Source of the DNA: Bacillota bacterium
GTDB lineage: Bacteria; Bacillota; Clostridia; Acetivibrionales; DSM-1351
Assembly: GCA_023412275.1 (NCBI GenBank)
Contig: JAEYNY010000135.1
Span: forward strand, 1 to 64,000
DNA length: 64,000 bases
Reading direction: 5' to 3'
Shown here: one piece after another, positions 25,371 to 33,856 of the stretch
Numbering within the stretch: the stretch's first letter is position 1
How the letters are laid out: every line of letters starts with the position of its first letter
The notes under the pieces: generated by a model
Told to the model about the DNA's origin: nothing
What the model saw: the letters and a program-made list of their open reading frames with translations, nothing else
The model's database searches: none
Made by a program: the position numbers and the translations under genes

Positions 25371-28300
25371 ATGAAAAAAACTTTTATTGTATTTGTAGTA
25401 TTACTTATTTCTATTTTTTCATTCTCAAATTCAGTAATTGGTGAAACGGGCAGCTTAACAGCTCAGGATTCCAACCAAAATAGTCTGTCTCAAGAGAAAA
25501 TAAGCCAAATTGAATCATGGGTAAGTGAAAACATGAAGGCTGGAAAGATTCCCGGTGCGTCAATTGTAATCGTTGATGGAGATAAAACTGTCTACAGTAA
25601 GGGCTTTGGATATTCGGATATTCGGACAAAAAAATCCGTAACTCAGGATACTTTATTTGAACTTGGATCTACAAGTAAAGCTTTTACCGCACTTGGAATT
25701 CTTAAATTGGAAAAAGAGGGTCGGGTTAATTTAAATGATCCGGTAAATAAATATATTCCATGGTTTAAAATGAAGTATTCAGGTAACTATCGAGGTAAAA
25801 AAATTGATGGTTTTGTAAATATTACTTTAAGCCAGTTATTGCATCATACAAGCGGAATTCCATTTAAGTCAATTGGTGATATTCCTGTTTCAGAAGCAGA
25901 TGATGCATTGGAAAAAACCGTTAGGACACAAGTTAATAAAAAGTTAGATTTTTATCCCGGTGAGAAATTTCTTTATGCAACCATAAACTACGATATCCTT
26001 GGACTTGTTATCAAAAATGTGTCGGGTCAAAGCTATGAACAATATGTGAAAAATAATATTTTACAGCCCCTAGGTCTTAATAATACTTATCTTTTTAGAA
26101 ATGAAGTTCCCCAAGAGAATATGTCTTCGGGTTACAAGGTCAAATTTTTAAGGCCTGTAAAATATAATGCACCTATGTACAGAGGAAATACACCGGCAGG
26201 GTATTATATTTCAAATGCAGTGGATATTGCTAGGTGGCTCAAAATTCAAATGAATACCATAGAACCCGGAACCTTTGATAAAAGCCTTATTGATTTATCT
26301 CATATACCTGACAGAACGGTAGCACCAAACAGTGACGGATCTTCTTATGCTTGTGGATGGTCCGTGTTCCAGAGCGGTGGAGGTGTGATATCACATGGAG
26401 GAAGTAATCCCAATTACTCGTCATTTTTCGTATTTAGGCCTCAGGAACAGGTTAGTGTAGGTATTCTCGCTAATTTAGACTCATCGTATACCGAAGTAAT
26501 TGCCTATGGTATCGATAATATAATTCGAGGGGAAAAGCCGATGAATTATTTATCAGACCAGTATATTGCAATTGATAATGCTTCAACAACCATTACACTG
26601 ATAGCTTTACCGGTTGCACTCACAACTATTATTTTGGTATTGATTCTGATTATTCAGATTATAAAAAGAAAAAGAGTGTATGTGGGCAATGTGAAAAGGA
26701 TTCTCCTTAGCACCCTTTTCTTATCACTTTTCATATCCGGTCTGGGATATTGTATGTACAAAATTCCTGATGCACTCTATGAGGGACTTCCATGGAGTTT
26801 TATTAAAGTTTGGGCTCCACAGAGTCTTATGATAGGAATTTCATTGCTGATAGCATGTGTAACAATATTTTGTATTTACTTTTTACTGACTTCATTATTT
26901 GTAAAAAAAAAGGATAAATCCTGGTTTGTAATTGCTGTTTTAAGTATTGTAAGCGGATTTGGAAATGCAATAGTAATATTTATTGTAAATGAGGCATTAA
27001 ACAGAACCGGCGGTTTTCAAACCGGATTATTACTGTTTTTTGTATTAGGAATTGCTTTATATGTATATGGTCAGCGGTTAGTAAGGGTCAGACTTTTAAA
27101 GCTTACAAATGAATTGGTATATAATACGAGGATGAATCTGATTGATGGGATTTTAAGAGCCTCTTATGAAAAAATAGAGCAATTGGAAAATGGAAAGATA
27201 CATGCAGGGCTTAATAATGATTCAGAAACATTAAGCAATTTTGCAAATGTACTTATTTCGGCTATAACCAGCCTTGTAACACTTTTCTGCTGTTTTATTT
27301 ATTTAGGAATAATAAATATTTACGGTTTATTTGTTTCAATTTTTGTTATTTTCATAGCAGCAGGTCTGTATTTCGTCGTAGGTAGACATGCCAACAAGCT
27401 ATGGGAAGAGACCAGGGATATTCAGAACATCTTTTTTAAATTTATCAACAGTCTGGTAAATGGTTTCAAAGAGCTTAAATTGCATAATAAAAGACAGATT
27501 GAATTTAGAGATGATATGAAGGAGAGTTGTAAAGAATACAAGGATAAGCGTATCAGGGGAGACTTGGGTTTTGCTAATGCATTTGTTATAGGAGAACTTC
27601 TTTTCACACTGGTAATAGGAGTTGTGGCCTTTGTTTTCCCTGTTCTTTTTAAAGATATACAAACCAGTTCTTTAAGAAACTACATATTTGTTTTTTTATA
27701 TATGACCGGGCCGGTTAACGGGGCTCTAAATTCAATTCCACAAATTATAGGCGTTAAAATCAGCTATAAAAGATTGAATGATTTAAAGAAAGAACTGGAA
27801 TGTGAAGAGGAACAAGAAACAAATAAAACTGAATCTGATAATAAATTGCTGAGTAATAAATTTGAATTAGAGATGAAAAACATCGAATACAGCTATAAAA
27901 ATAGCGACGGTGAGCTTTTTAAAGTGGGACCAATCAATTGTTCTTTCAAATCAGGAGAGGTTACATTTATTACGGGCGGAAACGGCAGCGGAAAGTCAAC
28001 TCTTGCTAAACTTGTAACGGGGCTTTACAAGCCTGACAGCGGGGAAGCACTTGTAAATAATAATGTAACCGAGTTTGAAGATTTAAGTCAGAATTACTCA
28101 ACGGTTTTTAGTGATTATTTTCTTTTTGACAAATTATATGGCATTGACTATAAGGATAAAGCAGAAAGAATGGGCGATTTGTTAAAAATATTGCATATTG
28201 ATGATAAGTTGAGTATAGATAATGGAGTGTTTAGCACGACTAAGCTGTCCAGCGGGCAAAGAAAGAGATTGGCACTGCTAGTTAGTTATCTGGAAGACAG

Positions 28301-28487
28301 AGAAATATACATATTTGATGAGTGGGCTGCGGATCAGGACCCTGAATTCAGAAAGTACTTTTATGAATACTTGCTGTCAGATTTAAAAGCCAGAGGGAAA
28401 TGTGTTATTGCCGTAACCCATGATGATAGGTACTTTGATAAAGCAGATAAAATAATAAAAATGGAAATGGGTAAGATTGCACAATGA
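25371..28487 (+). CDS. D-asparaginyl prodrug peptidase fused to ABC exporter half
   Basis: This 1038-residue protein joins two machines. After a signal peptide (about 1-25) comes a serine beta-lactamase-fold peptidase (about 40-390): S100-T-S-K103 is the SxxK motif, Y202 fills the tyrosine position, and H342-G-G the third motif. Hydrophobic helices follow at about 405-590, then an ABC exporter with its own membrane helices and a nucleotide-binding domain: Walker A GGNGSGKST near 869, signature LSSGQ near 959, Walker B IYIFDEWAAD. Known relatives ClbP, XcnG and ZmaM cut acyl-D-Asn from the pro-metabolite outside the membrane; ZmaM also carries an ABC part. I infer coupled cleavage and export. 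The frame ends in ATGA overlap with the next open frame. Confidence 0.9.
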   Translation: MKKTFIVFVVLLISIFSFSNSVIGETGSLTAQDSNQNSLSQEKISQIESWVSENMKAGKIPGASIVIVDGDKTVYSKGFGYSDIRTKKSVTQDTLFELGSTSKAFTALGILKLEKEGRVNLNDPVNKYIPWFKMKYSGNYRGKKIDGFVNITLSQLLHHTSGIPFKSIGDIPVSEADDALEKTVRTQVNKKLDFYPGEKFLYATINYDILGLVIKNVSGQSYEQYVKNNILQPLGLNNTYLFRNEVPQENMSSGYKVKFLRPVKYNAPMYRGNTPAGYYISNAVDIARWLKIQMNTIEPGTFDKSLIDLSHIPDRTVAPNSDGSSYACGWSVFQSGGGVISHGGSNPNYSSFFVFRPQEQVSVGILANLDSSYTEVIAYGIDNIIRGEKPMNYLSDQYIAIDNASTTITLIALPVALTTIILVLILIIQIIKRKRVYVGNVKRILLSTLFLSLFISGLGYCMYKIPDALYEGLPWSFIKVWAPQSLMIGISLLIACVTIFCIYFLLTSLFVKKKDKSWFVIAVLSIVSGFGNAIVIFIVNEALNRTGGFQTGLLLFFVLGIALYVYGQRLVRVRLLKLTNELVYNTRMNLIDGILRASYEKIEQLENGKIHAGLNNDSETLSNFANVLISAITSLVTLFCCFIYLGIINIYGLFVSIFVIFIAAGLYFVVGRHANKLWEETRDIQNIFFKFINSLVNGFKELKLHNKRQIEFRDDMKESCKEYKDKRIRGDLGFANAFVIGELLFTLVIGVVAFVFPVLFKDIQTSSLRNYIFVFLYMTGPVNGALNSIPQIIGVKISYKRLNDLKKELECEEEQETNKTESDNKLLSNKFELEMKNIEYSYKNSDGELFKVGPINCSFKSGEVTFITGGNGSGKSTLAKLVTGLYKPDSGEALVNNNVTEFEDLSQNYSTVFSDYFLFDKLYGIDYKDKAERMGDLLKILHIDDKLSIDNGVFSTTKLSSGQRKRLALLVSYLEDREIYIFDEWAADQDPEFRKYFYEYLLSDLKARGKCVIAVTHDDRYFDKADKIIKMEMGKIAQ

Positions 28488-28519
28488 ACCAACATAGCAA
28501 ATTAATAGGGGGTGATAAA

Positions 28520-29557
28520 ATGGGAGAGTTTGTTAAAGAAATTAAGTGTGTTGTTTGGGATTTAGATAATACACTTTGGGATGGAATACTTCTTGAAGAT
28601 AAAGAGGTTATTTTAAAGCCGGGTATATGTGACATTATAAAAGAGCTTGATTCAAGAGGAGTGCTTAATTCAATAGCAAGCAAGAATAACTATGAAGATG
28701 CCGTAAAAAAGCTTGAGGAAGTCGGTATCAGAGAGTATTTTCTATATCCGGAAATAACTTGGGATGCAAAGTCCAAGGCGATAGATAGGATTATAAAAAA
28801 TCTGAATATCGGGCAGGACACAATTCTTTTTATTGATGACCAGCAGTTTGAACTGGACGAGGTTAAATATGAACTTCCGCAAGTAACGTGTATTAATTCC
28901 TGTGAGTACATGAACCTACTGGAATATCCGAGACTGAAGCAAAGATTTAACACAGAAGATTCAAAAAGAAGAAGGTTAATGTACCTTGAAGATATTGCAA
29001 GAAAAAAAGATGAAAATAGTTATAACGGACCCACGGAAAAATTTCTTGCGTCTCTGAACATGAGGGTTACAATTACAGAGGCGGAGGAAAGTGATCTTCA
29101 AAGAGCCGAAGAGTTGACGGTAAGAACCAATCAGTTAAATGCCACAGGGGTAACCTACAGCTACAGCGAACTTGATGAATACCGTAAAAGTGATAATCAC
29201 AAATTGTTTATATGTGAGTTGGTTGATAAATACGGGTCTTACGGGAAGATTGGACTTGCTTTAGTAGAAATTAAAGAGAATTGGCATTTGAAGATGCTCT
29301 TGATGTCTTGCAGGGTCATGTCCAGAGGTATAGGAACTGTATTGCTGAGTTTTATTATGAGACAGGCAAAGGATAAAGGCGGGAAACTCTATGCGGATTT
29401 TAAAATGACGGATAGAAACCGCCAAATGTATGTCACATATAAGTTTGCTAATTTTAAGGAAGTACATATTGATGATGCTGATGGAGTAATTCTTATGGAG
29501 AATGATCTTTCAATCATACAAGAGTATCCGCCTTTTGTTGAAGTAAGTATTATGTAA
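28520..29557 (+). CDS. FkbH-like glyceryl-ACP synthase
   Basis: This 345-residue protein belongs to the HAD-superfamily FkbH group, which takes 1,3-bisphosphoglycerate, removes phosphate and loads D-glyceryl onto a carrier protein. The HAD motif is VVWDLDNTLWDG (D14 and D16), with SIASKNNYE and FIDDQQFELDEV as further HAD motifs. The second half holds the family hallmark MSCRVMSRGIG and a GNAT-like fold. This is the first step toward hydroxymalonyl- or methoxymalonyl-ACP. The frame also opens at ATG 28484, overlapping the previous stop, but GGGGGT before 28520 favours the later start. A carrier protein gene follows 18 bp on. Confidence 0.9.
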   Translation: MGEFVKEIKCVVWDLDNTLWDGILLEDKEVILKPGICDIIKELDSRGVLNSIASKNNYEDAVKKLEEVGIREYFLYPEITWDAKSKAIDRIIKNLNIGQDTILFIDDQQFELDEVKYELPQVTCINSCEYMNLLEYPRLKQRFNTEDSKRRRLMYLEDIARKKDENSYNGPTEKFLASLNMRVTITEAEESDLQRAEELTVRTNQLNATGVTYSYSELDEYRKSDNHKLFICELVDKYGSYGKIGLALVEIKENWHLKMLLMSCRVMSRGIGTVLLSFIMRQAKDKGGKLYADFKMTDRNRQMYVTYKFANFKEVHIDDADGVILMENDLSIIQEYPPFVEVSIM

Positions 29558-29575
29558 CGAAGAGAGGAAGAGTTT

Positions 29576-29827
29576 ATGGACAGTGTTAAGATAATCAGAA
29601 ATTTTATTAATGAAAACCTTATAACGTTTAATGAGGATGCAGCTTTTACCGATGAAGACGACATATTTAAATTGGGCTTTGTAAATTCCCTTTTTGCTAT
29701 GAAGCTTCTTACATTTATTGAAAACGAATTCAACATAAAAGTTGAAAATGATGAAATGGAATTATCAAATTTTAATTCAGTTTCAAACATTGTGGGTTTT
29801 ATTGACCGTAAAACTAAAAATAATTGA
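29576..29827 (+). CDS. Free-standing acyl carrier protein 1 (FkbJ-like)
   Basis: This 83-residue carrier protein has the phosphopantetheine serine in FVNSLFAMKL, the form used by carrier proteins of the methoxymalonyl/hydroxymalonyl pathway rather than DSL of fatty acid synthesis. It lies directly after the FkbH-like gene and before the dehydrogenase, so it probably carries the glyceryl group while it is oxidised. A second, related carrier protein lies two genes on, which suggests that two different extender units are made. Confidence 0.88.
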   Translation: MDSVKIIRNFINENLITFNEDAAFTDEDDIFKLGFVNSLFAMKLLTFIENEFNIKVENDEMELSNFNSVSNIVGFIDRKTKNN

Positions 29828-29854
29828 AGATAAATTAATATTGGAGGGCTTAAT

Positions 29855-30706
29855 ATGCAATTTAGTAATATCGGTATAATAGGTGCAGGTACAATGGGAA
29901 TTGGTATGTGTATAGATTTAGCATTCCATGGTATGAATAGTGTACTTGTGGATATTTCTGACGATACTTTGGAAAACGCAAAAGCAGAGATTACAAAAAT
30001 AGTCAGGTTTGCACCCTTACTGGATAAAACTCTCCCGAAGACGGACGTGGATAGCGTCTTAAACAAAATTAAATTTACAACAAACATTGAAGACGTAGCA
30101 GAATGTGAATTTATTGTAGAGAATGTAACGGAAAATTGGGAAATCAAGGAGACAGTCTACAAGCAGTTGAGCAAGATTTGCAACGCTGAAGCATGCTTTG
30201 CTGTAAATACGTCATGTATCTCTATTACAAAAGTCGGAAGTGTAACTGAAAGACCTGATAAGGTTATTGGAATCCATTTTATGAATCCTGTGTATTTGAA
30301 AAAAAGTGTGGAAGTAATAAAAGGCTTTCATACATCTGAGGAAACTATAAATACAACACAGTGTTTTTTAAAACAGCTCAATAAGGAAGCTATTATTGTT
30401 AATGATTTGCCGGGTTTCGTGTCAAACAGAATATCACATTTGTTCATGAATGAAGCAGCTTTTGTTGTTCAGGACGGAGTGGCAAAACCTTCTCAGGTGG
30501 ATGAGATTTTCAAAAAATGCTTTAATCATAAAATGGGCCCTCTTGAAACTGCAGATTTGATTGGTTTGGATACTGTAGTTAATTCACTGGATATCCTTTA
30601 TGAGAGTTATCAGGATCCTAAATTCCGTTGTTGTCCGTTACTAAGAAAGATGGTGGACGCAAAATTGTTGGGTAAAAAATCCGGCAAGGGATTTTATACA
30701 TATTAA
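29855..30706 (+). CDS. 3-hydroxyacyl-CoA dehydrogenase-like extender-unit dehydrogenase
   Basis: This 283-residue protein has the NAD-binding loop IGAGTMGIGMC and the family signature IHFMNPVYLKKSVEVI, then a C-terminal helical domain (FKKCFNHKMGPLETADLIGLDTV). In known extender pathways this enzyme oxidises the C3 hydroxyl of glyceryl-ACP, and in zwittermicin also of seryl-ACP (ZmaG), to the aldehyde. Only one copy is present in this window beside two carrier proteins, so it may serve both branches. GGAGGG precedes the ATG. Confidence 0.88.
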   Translation: MQFSNIGIIGAGTMGIGMCIDLAFHGMNSVLVDISDDTLENAKAEITKIVRFAPLLDKTLPKTDVDSVLNKIKFTTNIEDVAECEFIVENVTENWEIKETVYKQLSKICNAEACFAVNTSCISITKVGSVTERPDKVIGIHFMNPVYLKKSVEVIKGFHTSEETINTTQCFLKQLNKEAIIVNDLPGFVSNRISHLFMNEAAFVVQDGVAKPSQVDEIFKKCFNHKMGPLETADLIGLDTVVNSLDILYESYQDPKFRCCPLLRKMVDAKLLGKKSGKGFYTY

Positions 30707-30783
30707 GCACTGTAATGGTCAAAAAAAGCAGCGATTCAGTGTCGCAGCTATACCTTAAGTAAAATGAAGGGAGGGTAATACAT

Positions 30784-31038
30784 ATGGAGAGTAATGTGTA
30801 TGCTGAGAAAGTAAGTGAATATATAATGATGAATACTAACTTAAATAGTATTGACTATAATTTAGACATATTTGAGGAAGGACTGGTTAGTTCTTTATTT
30901 GCTATAGAGTTGATGACTTTTTTAGAAAAAAACTTTGAAGTTAAAGTAACAATGGATGATTTAGATATGGAGAATTTTAAATGTGTGAATAACATAGTTA
31001 AGTTTGTTGAAAACAAACGAAATGGAGGCAATGTATGA
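30784..31038 (+). CDS. Free-standing acyl carrier protein 2 (FkbJ-like)
   Basis: This 84-residue carrier protein has its attachment serine in LVSSLFAIEL. It is a clear relative of carrier protein 1 but has diverged. Its stop overlaps the start of the acyl-CoA-dehydrogenase-like gene (ATGA, 31035-31038). By analogy with ZmaD and ZmaH of zwittermicin, one carrier would hold glyceryl and the other seryl. Which is which cannot be read from sequence. Closeness to the Ser adenylation gene favours this one for Ser. Confidence 0.85.
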   Translation: MESNVYAEKVSEYIMMNTNLNSIDYNLDIFEEGLVSSLFAIELMTFLEKNFEVKVTMDDLDMENFKCVNNIVKFVENKRNGGNV

Positions 31039-32195
31039 TTGAATTACTTTTAGATGAACAGAAGGAAAAATATAATGAGTTTTGTAGTTTTGCGGAAAGT
31101 AATGTTCAACCATATGCAAGTGATTGGGAGAGAGAAGAGCGAATTTCAAAGGACATAGTAAATAAATGTATAGAACAAGGATATTTAGGATGTACAATAC
31201 CTGAAGAATTCAATGGTAACGGATGGGATAGTATTACTTATGGTATTTTTACAGAAGCAATAGCTCGTTCAAGTACTTCATTGGCAGGGCTATTCAATGT
31301 ACATACTATGGTAATGCAAACCCTCTTAAAGTGGGGAACTGAGGAACAAAAAAACAAGTGGCTATATAGGATGTGCAAAGGTGAAATACTGGGTGCTTTT
31401 GCATTAACAGAGCCTGAAGCCGGAAGTGATATCAGAGGGATTAAAACCACATTTACTCCCAAAGGTGATAAAATTGTACTAAACGGAAAGAAGAGATGGA
31501 TTACCTTTGGCGGGTTAGCGGATATATTTGTTGTCTTCGGAATGATGGATGATGAAAGCGGAAAACCTGTGGCATGTATTGTTGAGAAGAATACACCGGG
31601 ATTTGAAGTAATACCGATTACAAATATGCTTGGTTTCAAGGCCAGCTACTTGGCAGTACTGGAGTTTAATGATTGTGAGGTAGATAAGGAAAATATTATA
31701 GCAAAACCGGGTTTTGCATTTTCTCACATCGCTCCTTACGCCTTGGATTTCGGGAGGGTCAGTGTGTCTTTCACAGCTCTTGGAATTATAGGCGGGTGTC
31801 TGAATTACTGTTGTAATCATGTATTACGGAGAAAGACTTTTAATGCAAGACTTATCGACCAAAGTACCATTAAAGAAATGATAACCAAAATGGGTGTGGA
31901 TTACGAAGCTGCCAGTCATTTGTGTATTAATTCCTGCAGGGCAAAAGATTTGAATAACCCTAACTATGCAGAAAAAGTCATGATTGCAAAATATTTTACA
32001 ACAAGAGCTGCACACAGACATGCTGATAACGCTGTTCAAATCATGGGTGCCACCGGTTGTAATGAAAATCATGCGACAGCAAGATACTATAGGGACTCCA
32101 AGGTGTTGGAAATAATTGAAGGAAGTAATCAAATACACGAAATGATATTAGGTAACAGTTTCACTAAGAAATACAGAAAAATAGAAAAAAAATAA
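31035..32195 (+). CDS. Acyl-CoA dehydrogenase-like flavoenzyme for extender-unit synthesis
   Basis: This 386-residue protein has the full acyl-CoA dehydrogenase layout: helical N-terminus, FALTEPEAGSDIRG flavin/substrate segment, and C-terminal QIMGATGCNE and IIEGSNQIHE with the usual catalytic-base region. In extender-unit pathways such enzymes oxidise the carrier-bound aldehyde to the malonyl-type acid (ZmaE for hydroxymalonyl and ZmaI for aminomalonyl in zwittermicin). Only one is present here, so it may act on both carriers, or a second copy may lie beyond the window. It is translationally coupled to carrier protein 2. Confidence 0.88.
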   Translation: MIELLLDEQKEKYNEFCSFAESNVQPYASDWEREERISKDIVNKCIEQGYLGCTIPEEFNGNGWDSITYGIFTEAIARSSTSLAGLFNVHTMVMQTLLKWGTEEQKNKWLYRMCKGEILGAFALTEPEAGSDIRGIKTTFTPKGDKIVLNGKKRWITFGGLADIFVVFGMMDDESGKPVACIVEKNTPGFEVIPITNMLGFKASYLAVLEFNDCEVDKENIIAKPGFAFSHIAPYALDFGRVSVSFTALGIIGGCLNYCCNHVLRRKTFNARLIDQSTIKEMITKMGVDYEAASHLCINSCRAKDLNNPNYAEKVMIAKYFTTRAAHRHADNAVQIMGATGCNENHATARYYRDSKVLEIIEGSNQIHEMILGNSFTKKYRKIEKK

Positions 32196-32239
32196 AGCAA
32201 AAAAGTACGGACCCGTAAAGGTTCAAGGAGATTATTCAT

Positions 32240-33820
32240 ATGACAGATATGGGTAACACAAGTGATATCGAGATTTTATACCAACGCATTAATGATACAA
32301 AAGCAGTTTATCCAAAGGATAAAACGGTTATAAAACTGTTTCAGGAACAGGTGAAAAAGAATCCGGACGCTAAAGCAGTAATTTTCGGTGAGAAAAGTCT
32401 TACGTATGGAGAACTGGATAAGAAATCAAGTCAGGTAGCCTATTTACTACATACCAAGGGAGTTTGCACAGGAAACATAGTAGGGATAATGTTGGAGCGC
32501 TCTTTTGAGATGATTATTGGGATATTTGGAATAATAAAAAGCGGAGCTGCTTACCTTCCCATTTCACCGGAGCTTCCTGAAAAAAGAATTGAGTATATTA
32601 TTTCGGATAGTAACAGTGAATATTTGCTTACCACTACCAGATTCTTGGACAAACTTCAGGGGATAAACACTAAAACTATAGATATAGAGCAAGAGTCTAT
32701 TTATTCTTTACCTGAATACACCAATGGCTCAATAGAGCCATCTGATTTAATTTATGTAATATATACTTCAGGTTCTACAGGGAACCCGAAGGGGGTAATG
32801 GTAGAGCATTATTCGGTGGTCAACAGACTTAACTGGATGAAAAATAAATATCCCCTCACTCAGAATGATACTATTTTACACAAAACGCCTTTTGTATTTG
32901 ATGTTTCTGTATGGGAGCTATTCTTGTGGGCTATTACAGGTGCCAAGGTGGCATTGCTGGGCCCTGGTTATGAAAAATTTCCACAGGGGATAATTGAGGA
33001 AGTGGAAAAGAGACAGGTTACAATAGTCCATTTCGTACCTTCCATGTTTAATTCATTTTTAAACTACCTTAAAGATACTGAATACGTAGAAAAACTGTCC
33101 AGTTTGAAGAGGGTATTTTGCAGTGGTGAAGCACTGTTGCCCATACATATTAAAAAGTTTTACGAAACAATTGGTAAAAGCGGCAATGCTTTTCTGACTA
33201 ATTTATATGGGCCAACCGAGGCAACCGTTGACGTAACTTATTATGACTGTAATGACATGAATATTGATATAGTACCTATTGGAAAACCCATTGATAATAT
33301 AAGGATGTATATTATCAATGGAGCTGATTTGCAACCGGTAGGGAGCATCGGTGAATTATGTATTGCAGGTGATGGGGTGGCTAGGGGATACCTGAACCAA
33401 CCCCAATTGACAGAAGAGAAGTTTTCAGGTATCACCATAGATGGTGAAGAAAGAATCTATAGGACAGGAGATCTTGCACGTCTTTTACCGGACGGAAATA
33501 TCGAATTTCTTGGGAGAATAGACAATCAGGTTAAAATTAGAGGATTGCGGATTGAATTGGGAGAAATTGAGTCTAAGATTGGTGAATATAAATATGTTGA
33601 ACAATGTGTTGTGGCTCTAAAGAATCAGGAGCAGATCAATCCTGTTTTGACTGCATATATACTTACTGAAAGGGAGGAATTAACTGCAAAAGAAATAAAG
33701 CAGTTTTTGAAGACTCAGCTACCTGAGTATATGATTCCCAATCAGTATGTCATGTTGAATAAATTTCCATTAACACAAAATGGAAAAATAGACAGAAAAG
33801 CGTTGTTGCTTCATAATTGA
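32240..33820 (+). CDS. Free-standing serine adenylation domain
   Basis: This 526-residue protein is a complete adenylation domain with A3 YVIYTSGSTGNPKG (near 172), A5 NLYGPTEAT and A10 PLTQNGKIDRKAL, but no condensation or carrier domain. The specificity residues read D-V-W-H-F-S-L-V-D-K, the well-known Ser signature of EntF. A lone Ser-activating domain beside a lone carrier protein and two dehydrogenases matches ZmaJ of zwittermicin, which starts aminomalonyl-ACP. AAGGAG precedes the ATG. The alternative is a trans-acting Ser supply for a module lacking its own adenylation domain; no such module is seen here. Confidence 0.9.
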   Translation: MTDMGNTSDIEILYQRINDTKAVYPKDKTVIKLFQEQVKKNPDAKAVIFGEKSLTYGELDKKSSQVAYLLHTKGVCTGNIVGIMLERSFEMIIGIFGIIKSGAAYLPISPELPEKRIEYIISDSNSEYLLTTTRFLDKLQGINTKTIDIEQESIYSLPEYTNGSIEPSDLIYVIYTSGSTGNPKGVMVEHYSVVNRLNWMKNKYPLTQNDTILHKTPFVFDVSVWELFLWAITGAKVALLGPGYEKFPQGIIEEVEKRQVTIVHFVPSMFNSFLNYLKDTEYVEKLSSLKRVFCSGEALLPIHIKKFYETIGKSGNAFLTNLYGPTEATVDVTYYDCNDMNIDIVPIGKPIDNIRMYIINGADLQPVGSIGELCIAGDGVARGYLNQPQLTEEKFSGITIDGEERIYRTGDLARLLPDGNIEFLGRIDNQVKIRGLRIELGEIESKIGEYKYVEQCVVALKNQEQINPVLTAYILTEREELTAKEIKQFLKTQLPEYMIPNQYVMLNKFPLTQNGKIDRKALLLHN

Positions 33821-33856
33821 TGTTAAGATAAGTAAACACTTATTGGGAGATTTAAA

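Noticed and set aside
28520..33820. Methoxymalonyl-ACP pathway as in FK520
   Set aside because: The FkbH-like and dehydrogenase genes fit, but no O-methyltransferase is in the window and the added Ser adenylation domain fits the zwittermicin-type pair better.
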